The translations under genes and the position numbers were made by a program. Shown here piece by piece: positions 44,061-56,312 of a stretch of 64,000 bases of DNA. Source of the stretch: Phaeosaccion multiseriatum (lineage: Eukaryota; Ochrophyta, other classes); assembly GCA_965112735.1 (NCBI GenBank), contig OZ218951.1:5924964-5988963 (forward strand), given 5' to 3'. A model generated the notes under the pieces. It did not search any database and had not been told where the DNA came from. It saw nothing but the letters and a program-made list of their open reading frames with translations. Every line of letters starts with the position of its first letter. Positions within the stretch are counted from its first letter, which is position 1.

Positions 44061-47000
44061 TCAAGCCCTGCGTGCGGGCGCTGATACGGGTGTGTGCTGC
44101 TGTCCCGCGGGTAGAGCGCGAAGTGTCCACAGCAGCTCATCCAGGCTTGTGTGCGCCGGGCCAGGGCAAGCGTGCCCCCCTGGGCCTGCCCCGCCCCCCT
44201 GAGCACCGTCAGCAACAGCAGCAGCAGCAGCAGCAGCTAGGTCGCTCTCCTCCCCTCCCTCCGGTGCCGCTGCTCCTCTGCCGCTGCCTCGCCCATCGTT
44301 CTCTCCCCTCCATCTATACATGCCCTCCTTCTCCTCCCGCCGATGCTGGTCCCGGTCCTGAGTCCTCCTTGCCTCGCTCAGGAGGCGCACAGCCACAGCC
44401 GCTCTCTCCGCTCTGTTGTCTCTGCTGCTGCTGCCCAATGTGCTGCTGCTGTCCCTGGGCACGGGAGAGCAGTCGATGGAGCCCATCATCGGATGAGTGG
44501 TCTCTACGGCGGGGCGTGGTGGAGGGCCGCCGTGAACGGAAGATGCGAATGATGACGTCGTGAGGAAAGACACGTCCATCACGGCGCCTCTCGCCCTGTA
44601 CCCAGAGAGAGACAGAGAGGGGTCAGAGAGAGACGGGGGCGGGCCTTTCGCACCCATCGCCGCCCCTGGGGCACTCTGCGGGGAGGAGGAGGAAGGGACA
44701 GCACCGCTCACAGCGGAGGGCCCAGGGAAGTCGGATGGGGGTCGGGGGGGGCGGTGACAGCGGACAGCAGGAGAGGAGATGGAGTCGGCCAGGACCACAG
44801 CAGCAACATTAGCAGCTGCAGTTGGTGACACAGTAGCCCTGCCGCTGAGAGACGACGTTGTGCGTGAGAACACATCTGAGGGCAGTCTCTCCTCCCTGCG
44901 CGCACTGCCCCGAGGGTACGCCTCGATGTCGGCGCTGAAGCTCCCCATCCTCGGCCTCACTCTGCTGCGGCTGCGGCGCTGGATGGAACAAGGTGAAGAA
45001 GGTGCTTCTCGTGTGCCGCCCTCGACCCGACGCATCCTCCCGCTCTCTCTTGTCTCTCTCGCCTCTTTGGCGTCTCTGTCTTCTCTTGTCTCTCTTGGGG
45101 CAGTCCTTGCGCGGACTAAAGACGCATGAGCGACAGGTGAAGACGCCGAATCCGAGTCCGTGCGTGGCTCAGCGCCCGTCGAGGGACGCGCGCGCTCCAC
45201 ATCCGACCATGCCACGGCTTTCCCAGCTCCTGCTCCAGCTGCTCCTTCTCCTCCTCCTCCTCCTTCTCCTCCTCCTCCTCCTCCTCCTCCTCCTCCTCCT
45301 CCTCCTCCTCCTCCTCCTCCTCCTCCTCCTCCTCCTCCTTTCCCTCTACTACTAAGCCCTCCGCCTCTTCGTGGAGCTGCTACGGCCAAGCCTTCTCCTG
45401 CCCCTCCTCCTGAGGCCGTATCACCAACTACTGGTGGGGTAACTGTCGCTTGCCAAGCTGAATCCCCCCCGTCCGCCCTGCCCAGCGCCGTCTCGACAGA
45501 GCCAAAGGAAGTGCCCCTCGGGGCATACGCTTTAGTGCCTCCACCGTCCCCTGCGCTCCTGCCTCCCCTCCTTCTGCTTGCAGGAGTAGAGGAAGAGGCG
45601 ACTCGGGACTCCTTCCCCGCTCTGCCTCGCCCCCCGGGGGGACCCTCTCTAAGCTGACTCCTCTGCTCCGATGCAGCCGTCGCGGACAGCACTCTGCTGC
45701 TGCTGCTGCTGCTGCTGCTGTGAGTCACTCTTGTGCCCCGTGGGGTCTCACACCCCTCTCCGGCTCGAGCATCGGCAGAGAAGGTGTCTGCTTGAGGTTG
45801 GCGGCCTCTGCCGCTACTGCTCATGCTACTGTTTGTCATGACGCTGCTGCTCGTGCCGCTTCTTCTTTTGCTCGCGGACGATCTTTTCCCGGAGGAAGTC
45901 ACAGCAGCCGCAGCAGCACCTGCAGAGGCCGCAGCGAGGGCAGGCCCGACCTTGACCCTTCTTCCCGCTGCTGCTCTGACTCTTCGCCTCGCTGCAGGTC
46001 CTTTCACGACACTGCGTCGTGCCGTGCTTGGTCGGGGCGTAGAGGAAGCATATGGTGTTACCTTGGCACTGGCCTTGGCATTGACTCTCCTCGACGGGCT
46101 GCGAAGAAGTGCCCCCCCTTCCAACGAGCGCTCTCTCTCTTGCTTGGGCCCCATGCCGAGCGCGTGTGCCTCTGTCGTCTGTCCTGCTGGCAGGGCTATG
46201 CGCGCGCTCACTCCTCTCTCCCCTCCCTTCTCCACCGACGCGCCCTCCATAGGGGCCCTTCTCAACCCTCGAAGCTTCTCTGCGAACGCTTCAATCCCTG
46301 ATCCCTCCTCTCTTCCTCCTCCTCCTCCTCCTCCTCCTCCTCCTCCTCCTCCTCCTCCTCCTCCTCCTCCTCCTCCTCCTCCTCCTCCTCCTCCTCTTCG
46401 TGTCCCTCCTCTCTCCCCTTGCTCCATCTCACCTCCCAGACGAGACGTGTGGGCCAGTACGTGCATCAAAGACGAAGCAGAGGCCGATACACCGTACACG
46501 GAGTCATTCTCTGCAAACAAAGCCCCCCCTCGGGACGATCCGGCTGGTGCTGCTGCCGCTGCCGCTGCTGCTCCCCGTCTATACTCCTCCAGATGCGCAT
46601 TGGCGCTCGTCTGTGCGAGGAGCGAGCGCACCTCGTGGCGAATGCTTTCAGCCTTGGCGCGGCGCTTCTCGTCCTCCTGCCGGCTGTGCATCGCCTCCAG
46701 CTGCACGTGATTGGGGGTGTGAATGGGGAAAAAGAAGGTGGAAGGGAACAAAAGATGAATGCCTAAATGGGCTTGGATTGTGGGTTCGGCGGACAGGTAG
46801 GGGGGGGAGTCGGGAAAGGAGGCCCTGCTGCTCCTCCTCGTCGCCAATCCAGAGAAAAGGCTCCAAACTATGCGACTACATGCTGCACTTCCATGACGAC
46901 GACAAGCCATGGGATGGTTGCTGACGGTCGCTTCTCCCTCACCTCCACTGCGTCGTGAGCCCTGCCGGCCTCCATCTGCTCGAGCTCATGCTGCAGAGCG

Positions 47001-48418
47001 CTGATGCGCCGCTCCTGAGAGTGGAGGCGGGCAGAGAGGGCCACACGCTTCTTGCGGGCAACCTAAGCTTACGTAAGGGGTGGGAGTTGATCGGGTGGAG
47101 AGGGAGAGAGGGAGGGAGGATCTAAGGAGGTTGGTGAGAGTGGGGAGCCTCTGAGTACGTTGTTCTCATTGGGGGGGGGGCAAAGCTTTGACTGCACAGC
47201 CTCATTGGCCCTCCCATTCATTCTGCCCGCCGATTGAGCCCACGCGACGGCCTCCCCTACTCCCTTCCTTCCTTCCTGCCCTGCAGCCGGCTGCCCGCCT
47301 CTCCTGCCTGCCACCGCCCGCCTGTGCTCTCGTGGCTACCGACCCACCTCTCTGACGGCCTGAATCCTCTTCTCGCTCTGCTGCTCCAGCTCCGCCACCT
47401 TGCCCAAGAGAACCTTCTCGAGTTTGGCCTGCATGTCAAGCGCCATGGCCCTCCTCTTGGCCCTCCCCTCTGCCCGCTTGCGCTGGCTCCAGTCCCTCTT
47501 TTCCCTCTGCAAAGCCTGTGCTTGCTTGGCTTCGAGCTGGGCCATCTGCTGCCTTCCCTCCTCCGCCGCTCGCTGCTTGGCCGCCTCAGCCTCCCTGCAC
47601 GAGGCGGGAGAGAAGTGGTGGGGTGGGAGGAGGGAGGGTTGGTGTGAAGGCCGGAGGAGGAGGAGTGCACGGTATACACTTCTACCACAGGAACGAAAGA
47701 AAGACCACAAAGCGGTACATGCTGATTTGTGATTGGGAAAGAGGGGGCTGCACACTCGCGTCAAGTGCCAGAAGAGAGCAGCTCCACCGGCCTTTCGCCT
47801 TCACACAGCGCCAATACTCTCTGACCCCCAGCGTCCCGTCCCTGCATGCCCTGACCTCTGACACGACCCCCTCGCGCGCCCTCTTTGGCAAGTGAGCAAT
47901 CACTCAGAGGCGTCACTGCCTCCCTCCCTGCCCTACCCACACGTACCTGGCCCTCCCGTCCGCCTGCTCGATGCGACTCTCCCCTGCCCGCGCACATTCC
48001 TCTGCCTGCTCCAGTCTTTCACTGAGCACGTCCCTCTCCCTCACCGCCTGCGCCTCTCTCTCCTGCGCCTCTGCCAGGGCCGCGTCATGGGCCTCCACCT
48101 TCGCATTGAACACGTCTGCGCGTTGAGGGGGGGTCAAAAGTCGAGCGTCAGGCGGGCAGCGGTAGTTGCGATGGCCTTGGTTAGCTTCACAAGTGCCACT
48201 CTGTATGAGCATATACCTGTCTGCGCGGCGCGTAGAGAGCATTCCCTGGCCATGCGGGTCTGTGCGGCGTCTCTTTGGTGCTCCAGGTCGACCATTGCCG
48301 TCTGCATGAGAATGTGTAATGGGATTCGGTACATCATGGGGAGTAGAAGGGAGTGGAAGCACAAGCAGTGGATGAGAGGCCAATGATGAGAGAAGCAATG
48401 ATGGTTTCCGTCGGGCGG

Positions 48419-48449
<31 letters not shown>

Positions 48450-48731
48450 TCTCCAATCTTTGTGTGAGTGTCCCAACTCCCACCAGCAGAAGTAGCAGTA
48501 GCAGCATCAGAAAAAGTAGCAGCAGAATCAAGACCAGGCACCAAAGGCCGCATCTCTCCTCCATCCACACACCCTTTTTTCTTTTGTCTCCTCCCTCACC
48601 TGGATGCGTGAGATGAGCGTGTTGACCCTCGTGTAAACTTCGTCCGCTTTGGTGTGGGGAATGAATTGTGAAATGAGCAGCAGCACGTCGCTAATTACGC
48701 CACTCACGAGCACAGCAGATGAGGGAGGCAT
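44061..48731 (-). CDS. Coiled-coil protein with polyglycine tracts and a basic low-complexity C-terminus
   Basis: Six exons with consistent phases: 48731-48600, 48301-48217, 48115-47947, 47594-47348, 47062-46943 and 46700-44061 (1,130 residues). The first exon has a hydrophobic stretch (SGVISDVLLLISQFIPH). Residues about 45-290 form heptad-rich helices typical of coiled coils (LAEAQEREAQAVRERDVL; MAQLEAKQAQALQREKRDW; ARLHSQERRISALQHELEQ; QEDEKRRAKAESIRHEVRS). The last exon encodes Ala-, Ser-, Arg- and Gly-rich sequence with two long Gly runs coded by (GGA)n. It ends in a short conserved-looking segment, SLDELLWTLRALPAGQQ. No named family is recognised; centrosomal or cytoskeletal scaffold proteins have this type of layout. 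The large exon may contain unrecognised introns, and the two Gly tracts may differ in length between alleles. Confidence 0.7.
45241..45347. repeat. (CTC)n tract, polyglycine-coding on the minus strand
   Basis: A nearly pure CTC run of about 35 units is read as Gly in the coiled-coil gene. Confidence 0.9.
46311..46397. repeat. (CTC)n tract, polyglycine-coding on the minus strand
   Basis: A second uninterrupted CTC run of about 27 units in the same exon gives an unbroken Gly run. Confidence 0.9.
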
Positions 48732-49298
48732 AGCTGCGCTTAAGATCAATAAAGCAAAAAGCAACAGAGAGAGAAGATATTTAGCAACTGGCGGTTGGGC
48801 AGTTGGTACTTCGTGAGCAGCTGGGCAGCGGCGCAGCAGCTAACTTCGCTCACTCTTCGGAAGCTGTTGCATGGGTTGGTGGGACCTTGGGAAGGTCATA
48901 GTTGTTGCCATCGCAGCTCCCAGCGCGTGTGTGTGCATCCTGTTAGCCGGGGTCTGCGGCTGTTTAGCGGCCTGCCCGGGATTGTTCATCCCCACTCTTG
49001 ACAGAGAAAAGCTCCTTGAGCTGCCGGTGGAGGAGGGCGAGGGGGACGACAGAAGCGAACGGAGATCGACGAACGAGGGTGGGGAGAAGGCTGTCTCTGT
49101 AGAGGCAGTGGACGAGGAGCGGGGAGCCGTCTGAGGCGAGCAAGAAAGGAGGGCATTCGTCCAAGGGGAGGCCGAAAAGTATCGGGAACGGGAGGCCAGG
49201 ACCGCCTCTTGGAGCCCTCCCACTTGAGGATTGGCACAGTGGTGACGCGACACACACGGGAGAAGAAGACATCCATGAAACAATAGAGACGGGGGGCA
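48732..49298. promoter_or_regulatory. Divergent region with a short upstream reading frame
   Basis: 567 bp separate the coiled-coil gene (minus) from the lipase gene (plus). A plus-strand frame of 87 codons at 48871-49134 (MGWWDLGKVIVV..., then a hydrophobic Cys-rich stretch and an acidic tail) could be a small membrane protein, an upstream ORF of the lipase mRNA, or chance. Codon content gives no decisive support. Confidence 0.35.
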
Positions 49299-49429
49299 AT
49301 GCCGGCACTGAAACTCTTCGGGAAGCGTCTGCCTTTTGCAGGGGACGACCTCGCCATACCAGGATGCTGTGCTTTCTTCTCTCGGCTCATGTGGATCACG
49401 GCAGTGGCGATACTGATGGTGAGCTCAAG

Positions 49430-49471
<42 letters not shown>

Positions 49472-52400
49472 TGGCTCACCCCACTCATCCCACCCGTTCC
49501 GCCCCGCGCCTAACCTCTCAGGAGTGGCTGAAGCTGTCCACCAGCCTCCAGCGCTGCTCCAACCTCAGAAACGCCGAGGCCTACCTCATTTCCTCTCTCG
49601 TCATCTTCGGCCTCGCCGCTCTAGTCTCTGCTCGAGTGTCGTCCGTCGCCGCCGCCGGAGTCATCGCGGACGTGTCTGCTCGCCATTCGCTACGCTGGCT
49701 CGTGCCGCTGCTGCTCCTGCTGAGCACTCTGCAGCTGGCGGCCGGCCTCTTGGGCATTGTGGCGTACACGAGGGTCGACTTTGAGGCGTCCAAGTGCGGA
49801 GGACACCACCAGTACTGGGCACTGCTGCTCGCCGTGGCTGTCGTTCAGGTCATCGACGTGGTGACGGTAAGGAAGGAGGGAGGGAGGGAGGGGGGTGTAA
49901 AAGAGGGAGAGTGAGCCGGGGGGGGGGGGCGGAGGTAGTGCATAAGGGAGGGAGGGTGTGAGGGTGTGTACGGGAGGGAGGGCGTGAGAGGACAGGGAGA
50001 GAGGCCATGAGGGAGGGCGTAGGAGGGACAGAGGGAGGGAAGGCATGAGGGAGAGAGGGGGCGCGTGAGTGAGTGATGAGTGTCTACGCTTTTGCAGGGA
50101 ATGAATCGCGTGACGACAGCGGAGGTGGAGTTTGTGTCCACCAGGAAGGACGCATGCAAAGGGCCAACTGGGGGTGGGGCACGGGCATGCACAGGGGAGT
50201 CGCGGCGCATCTGACAACAGCCCCCCCCCTCCAACCCTATTCTCGGCCTGTCTGTGTGCATCTCGGCGTATTTCCGTCTATCGACTACGCGCACCTACTC
50301 CCTTGGTAGACGGGCTGCTGTACCTGTTTCATCATGACTGCGGGAGTGTCGGAGAGCGAAGAGAGCGACGGAATGTACGCACGCTACGCCCGGCTCGAGC
50401 GCGGGTACGTTCGTGGACGTTAGGGTTAGTGGGGTGTTCATAAGTTGGGCTGGGGCACTTGGACTTTCTCCCATCCCCTTTCCCGTCGACCTGTCGAGTT
50501 GAACAGTTGTATTGACGAGTGTGTCTTGTCTCTCAATCTCTACCCACACGCTCTTGCAAAAGGCGCATGGAAGAGGCATGGGAGGGGAAGTGCCGCTTTC
50601 TCTGCAAGGCGCTGTCGTGCGTGACATGCAAGGTAAGAAGAGCAGCGCAGCGTAGGGCAGGGCAGGACCCGCGGCAGGGTGTCCTTTATATTGTGGCCGA
50701 TGCTTTGTACCTTTTCCTCCGCCCTCTCCCTCGTTCTTGGTGTTTGTACGCCCTTGTACCTCCTACTACCCCCTCCCTCCCCTACCCCTTTCCCCTGCTT
50801 CCTCTCACCACTCCACCCCCTCCCTCCGCTCCCCTCTTCGCACTCCTTTCCAACCCCAAGTTGTTTGGCGGGGCCTCCGAGGACGCCGACTTCACGCACC
50901 TGTCCCGCGTCATGGCACACGTGCTTAGCATGGAGGAGTTCGTGGACGTGGTGCCCTCGGACGTCTTCGCAGGGCTGCTCCTCCTCTCCAAGGTCGGCCA
51001 GGGGGGGAAGGGGGAGGAGGGGTGGAGGGAGGGGCGAGAGAGGAGAGGGGATAGGATTATGACAGTGGTGGCGATGGCGTGGTAGGGGCACTCGTTGATG
51101 CTCTACCTGCCTGCCTCCCTAACGTCCTGTCCTTCCTCCCTGCTAGGTACGGATTATCGAGGACCGGCGCCAGAACGAGGACTGGAGGATGGCAGTGGAT
51201 GGCGCCGACCTGGAGGAGGGCGACCCACAGGTGGGCAGGAGGATGGCAGCAGATGGACTGGGTAGAGTAGGTCGAGTAGATGCCTATTGGGTGTTGCCTG
51301 CGTCTGATGTCTGACCCGTCTCGGCTCAGCAGCTTCACCAGGGGAAGGGAGAAGGCATGTGAATGCGCGCGTGTGTGTGGGCGAAGCGCGTTACTTAGGC
51401 CGAGCAGAGGCCTGCAGCCAGCCGTTCCCCCCGCGGGTTGCTCCACGAGGCTGGGGGCAGTAGAGGCGAAGCAGCCTTCTCTATGTGGGGCCATACGGAG
51501 GTATACGGTGGGCAGCTCCTCCCGTGCAGGTCACCAATGTAACAGCTCGTTGCCCCTTGACCGTATCGCCTCTCTACCCCCCCGTAATATGCTCGTAGTT
51601 GCTTGTCTCTTCTCTTCTGTAATCCCCCCCTCCCCCTTCCCCCTGTCTCGTCTCCTCCCTTCTCGTCACAGGTGCCGCCCTGCTGCCAGCGCCGCCTTAT
51701 GTCCCACCAGTCCTTCCACCGCGTGGCCAACAGGAGACTGCTCGACTTCGACAATCCTACCGAGAAGGCGGAACTCGAGGAGGTAATGCGTTTTTGTTTT
51801 TGTGCGTGCCTCTGTGTGTGTATGTGCGCGTGTGTCCATGTGTGTTTGTGCGTCTGTGTGTGCGTGTGTGCTGTGGTGTGTGTGTCTGTATTAGTGCGTA
51901 TTGTGCGTGCGTGTGCTCGTCCTTGGCTACCAGCCTGACACTAACACGCAGCGAGCGAGCGACTGATCGGCCCCGCTGTCTCTCGGCTGATATCTCATAC
52001 CCCCCCCCCCCAATCCACTGCCATCCCAGGCGCTGCACTTCATGCGCTACACGCTGGCCATCTACACGTGGTACCTCTACCTGCCGCGCCACCCCCTCTC
52101 CTCCTGCATGGGGGCGGATCTGTGCCTCTTCACCTGCCTTCGGAGAAAAGGCGCATGGCACAGGTGTGTGGGTCTGTGTACGTGTGCGTGCGTGCGTTTG
52201 CGTCTGTGTTCTTCTGTGTGTGTATTCCCTCTGCAAGGCTGCTGTACCCCTTCTCTTCTCCCTCTCTCCCTCCCTCCCTTGCTCGTGCCTCGCATTCTTT
52301 GTTGCTGCCGCCCCCGTTGTTGCTTATCTGTGTCGCTGCTGCTGCTGATGCTGCTGCCGTCACTGCTGTGTCCCCTCTCCCCTCATCAGGCGCCGCCGGA

Positions 52401-54485
52401 GAGAGGCTCTGCAGAGAGAGGGCCTGCCCTTTGAGGATAGCACCCGATTCCCAAGCGTGATAGTGGACGGGGAGGACTGCTGCGGCTGGCACGAGGCGGC
52501 CCTGCTGAAGGTGCGGCAGGCAACAAAGTAGTGAGGGTCATTGGGTCAATGATGTCCAAGCGTCCGTACGGTACCAGTGATTGTAATGATTGCCAAGTCA
52601 AGCCAAAGCAAAGGCCTACGGAACACGCCCGTCCACGCCGGCCCGATGGGCAGGTGTGCTCTTGATACTGCTACTGCTGTTGACCTCCTTCCGTTGCACG
52701 CGCCTTGCAATGGGCCGTACGGGGGCAAGTGGAGCCTGTGGTGACTGATGCGTCAAATGTATGGGCCCCATTTGGCCGTCATCGCCTTTGCTCTCCCTCT
52801 TGTCTTAGCTCCCCCCCCCCCCCCCCCTTACGGTCCTGACCTCTGACCTCTGACCTCGGACCTTTGACCTCAGGTGGCGGGCCTCCACAAGGAATGCGAG
52901 CTTGTGTACGCGTCCTTTGAGAACAGCGTGCATGGAGAGACTCCCTTCGCTGTTCTGCTCGACCACAAGTACAAGGTGAGGGGAGGGAGACGGGTGGGAG
53001 GGAGGGAGGGAGGGAGGGAGGGAGGGAGGGAAGAGAGAGGGGGGATGAGAGAGGCAGAGGGACAAAGGGAGAAAGGAGCGAGGGAAGGAAAAGAGAAAGG
53101 GAAGGAGCGGGAGAGATTGAGAGAGGGGAGGCGGAAGGAGGGTCAGCGTGTGGGTCGGTGTGTGTGAGAGAGAGGGCCGGTTTGGGGAAAGCGCGGGAAC
53201 GAAGAGGGAGAGGGCGATGGTGTGCAACCCCACATCTCTCGTAGGCTGTGTTGAAGGCACCAATGAGCAAGTCACACATCCCACACCCCCCATCCTTGCC
53301 GGCTCTCCCCCCTCTCCGCCCGCCTGACTGCCTCTCTGCCCGCCTGCCCACCTTCCTACCGGTCCGGTCTGGCCACCCGTCTGCCCACCTACCTGCCTAT
53401 CCACCCACCCGCCAACCTGCCTGCTCGCATACCTGGCTCTCGTCCTGCCCGCCCCGAAGGCGGTGGTGGTAACGGTGCGCGGAACGATGTCTTTGGACGA
53501 CCTTCTCGTGGACAGGTGAGGGAAGAGGAGGACTGCGTTCGAGGCGTCGCCAGTAATTCCTTGTTTCTTTCCCCTCGTGTATATGTATACATACACAGCC
53601 CTCTCTTCCCAACAAGTGCAATTGTGAAACACAACTCAGAGTACCAATCGCTCTGCCCCTTCTGGTCCACTACCATCCCAGCTTCTGCGAAACCGCTACG
53701 CTTGACGACCTCGGCGCCAAGTACGGCTTCGACGGGGAGGGAAGGCGCGTGCACATGGTCAGTACAGTCCTGCACCCCTTTCTTCAACTTAATGACTTGA
53801 AACCCTTGCTTAGGCTAAGGCGTAGGCTAAGGCATGGGGTGAGGGTGAGGGTTAGGGTGGAGGGTAGCGTCGTGTCATCTTGTTGCTGACTTTGGAAAGC
53901 GGCTCCTCCCGAGGGCTGCGAGTCACACCCTCACACCCTGGGCCGTTCTCCCTCTTCCACGCAGGGTTTCCGTGACTCGGCTGCGTGGCTGCTCGAGCAA
54001 ATCATCCCCATCCTCGACGGCCTGCTCGGGCCCGGCTCCTCCCCAGGGGGGGCGGGCAGTCATACCGGCAGCAGTCCCAGTCCGTGGGCGGAGTGGCGCA
54101 CCCACGGCTACAGCTTGCGGCTGTGTGGACACTCCATGGCGGCGGGCATGGTGGTCATCGCGGGGCTCTGTTTGCGCCACAAATTCCCCGACCTCAAAGT
54201 CGTCGCCATCAGCCCCCCGGGGTGCATCATGAGCGCGGAAGAGGTGAGGGGAGTGGCAGAGAGAGGAGGGGGGGGCTGGAGGGGAGTACGGGGCAGAGAG
54301 GAGAGGGAGGGGGAGGAGAATAGGAGAGGTGGGGCGGGGGTGGAGCCGCGGCTTGTCACCTGGGTGGGGGTTGGGGTGTGCCACTTTGGACCTCTTTCGG
54401 AGGTTTGATCTCTCTGTGCCGTGCTTGAGGGCGTTGGTACGTGCGTCTGTGTATCGACGTATCCATCTTTCTCCGCACCCACCCA

Positions 54486-54533
<48 letters not shown>

Positions 54534-56024
54534 CCACGTGTATCGAGCAAGCCGCACCTTCTGTGTGAGCGCCCTCGCTTCCTCTGGTGATTCCTGACAC
54601 ATGTGTGATCCTGTGTGAATGCCTAATGCCCAATATCCAATACCAGTGCGACAACACGTCTGATTGGGTGCTGTCGGTGGTGCTCAACGACGATATGGTA
54701 CCCCGCCTGAGCGTGCACACCCTCGAGGACCTCAGGGACGAGGTGCTGCAGAGCGTGGGCCGCTCCAAGCTTACCAAGGTAGGGTAGGGTAGGGGTGTGT
54801 GTGAGGACTGAGGGCTGCTGCTGATGTACTCGAGGCGGCGAGATGATTGCGGGGTGACCCACTGGGCTCGCTCACACCATCCCTTCCCTCTCTGCCGGGC
54901 TTGTCCAGCATTACTATGGCCCTGAAGACTCTATTCAACACGTTGCTCCTTTCCGTCCGTAACGTGACGTGGCGTCACACGCATGGTCGCATGGCCTTAG
55001 GTGAGCCTGCTCACAGGGAGTCACAGCGCCACATCCGTGGACGACCTACTCGAGGACCACGGGGGACGACCGCTGCGGAGGGAAGGCGAGGCGGCGGAAA
55101 CCGGTGCTGCTGCAGTGGCTCCGGCGGCGGCGGGGGAAGGGGGGGGCGGCGCCGATAGCGAGAGGGCACCTTTGCGCAGCGGCTTGTGGGGCGGAACCAT
55201 CCCGAGAGGGGGGAGGCGCGGGGCGAGGGAGAGGAGGGGGGAGAGGGAAGGCCGGGGAGAGGGGGAAGGAGGCACGGAAGGGGAAGGGGGAGGGGGAGGG
55301 TCAGTGTCGAGGGATGCGTACTTGCACCAGCTGCGGCAGTACCGCCAGTGGACGGACCTGCAGAGGAGGGAGGGAACGTTCCTGGGGCCCAGCGTGCCTG
55401 GCAAGGTGGGTGCATGGAGGCAGGCCGCAGTCGGGAGAGGAGGGGATGCTTCGGCTGAAGTATTCAATTGTCCGGCTTTTCATGATTCGTTAGACTTGTC
55501 GTGTTCTCTGTGTGTATCAGAGAGGGGAGTGCGGCTTGCTGGGGAACTTCTTGCGTCGTTTTTTACCATTGCATCTTTTAAAGAAGTAGGAAGAGTTGCT
55601 AGGCCCTTCTGTCCGTATAACACTCATGCCCCACTACCCTTGAAGCTGAGCTTATCTGGTGCATAGAGGGGAGTAGATACGAGTGAGACCAGCGGCTTTT
55701 CCCATTGCTGATCGTTGAATTGGGGCCAGACACGACTGCCAAACAAAAGGAATGGTGCTGACCAGCTACCCATCACTGAATGTGCCCCTTCCTCAGATCC
55801 TGCACCTCGTGGAGACCAACACGTCGGGGGGGAGCTTCTGCAGTCTGCTCGGACTCGCCTCTCGCCAGTACACGCCGGTGTGGGCGAAGCAGTCCGACTT
55901 TGACCGCCTAGCGGTGGGGGCCTTTATGTTTCCTGATCATTGGCCAATACGCCTACTGCCGATCCTGCAGGGAGTAGTGGCCGCCTATTCTTCGGACCAG
56001 GAGGAGCGGCACCGCCGGTCGTAG
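49299..56024 (+). CDS. DAGL: sn-1-specific diacylglycerol-lipase-like membrane lipase
   Basis: About 16-17 exons: 49299-49418, 49522-49866, (a possible 27-nt exon at 50098), 50310-50404, 50563-50632, 50861-50992, 51147-51230, 51672-51782, 52030-52163, 52390-52510, 52874-52975, 53460-53515, 53682-53757, 53965-54243, 54647-54778, 55001-55405 and 55797-56024. Phases agree (about 830-840 residues); only the join between exon 2 and 50310 is uncertain. The start, MPALKLFGKRLPFAGDDLAI, mirrors the DAGL N-terminus. Four transmembrane helices follow in exons 1-2. VVPSDVFAGLLLLSK matches the conserved VPSDI-AGL segment. The lipase_3 domain has VVVTVRGTMSLDDLL, the nucleophile motif LCGHSMAAG, VAISPPGCIMS, SVVLNDDMVPR (Asp) and a terminal PDHWP (likely His). 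A Gly/Arg-rich insertion lies in the exon at 55001. It cleaves diacylglycerol to monoacylglycerol and a fatty acid. Confidence 0.9.
53005..53130. repeat. GGGA/GA-rich purine tract in an intron of the lipase gene
   Basis: A long purine strand of GGAG repeats grading into GAGA lies in the intron after exon 52874-52975. It could form triplex DNA; no function is assigned. Confidence 0.7.
54481..54535. repeat. (CACG)n microsatellite in an intron of the lipase gene
   Basis: About 13 tetranucleotide units of CACG/ACGC lie in the intron between exons 53965-54243 and 54647-54778. Confidence 0.9.
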
Positions 56025-56312
56025 ATTAGCCCTGTCCACTGCAGTGCTGAGAGGCATGTAGTTACGTAGGGAGTTGCAAGCTCCGCGCAGCACAATACAA
56101 ACACACCACATTAACTGCGTCAGGGTTGGCGCTGTTGCTGCTGCTCTGTGGGGGTTGGTAATTCAGCTTGCTGGTGGGATTTCCTGGTGATGACTCCATA
56201 TCTACCTCCTTGCTGCATGCCACTGTTGGCCGGCCATCAGAGAGGCGCCTCCATCCCACACAGCACAGCAAAGCCACTCTCCACACGACACCAGCGTGCT
56301 GACTGCTCTGTA

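Noticed and set aside
44993-45660. Plus-strand frames rich in Leu or Pro across the CTC tract
   Set aside because: They are antisense to the polyglycine region of the minus-strand coiled-coil gene and depend on the triplet repeat.
50418-50440. Interstitial telomere-like gttagggttag
   Set aside because: It is less than two units, in an intron; this and a similar fragment at 53848 are too short to be meaningful.
54909-54962. Possible extra lipase exon (ITMALKTLFNTLLLS)
   Set aside because: Including it needs an unlikely 38-bp intron or a non-matching phase; skipping it joins 54778 directly to 55001 in phase.
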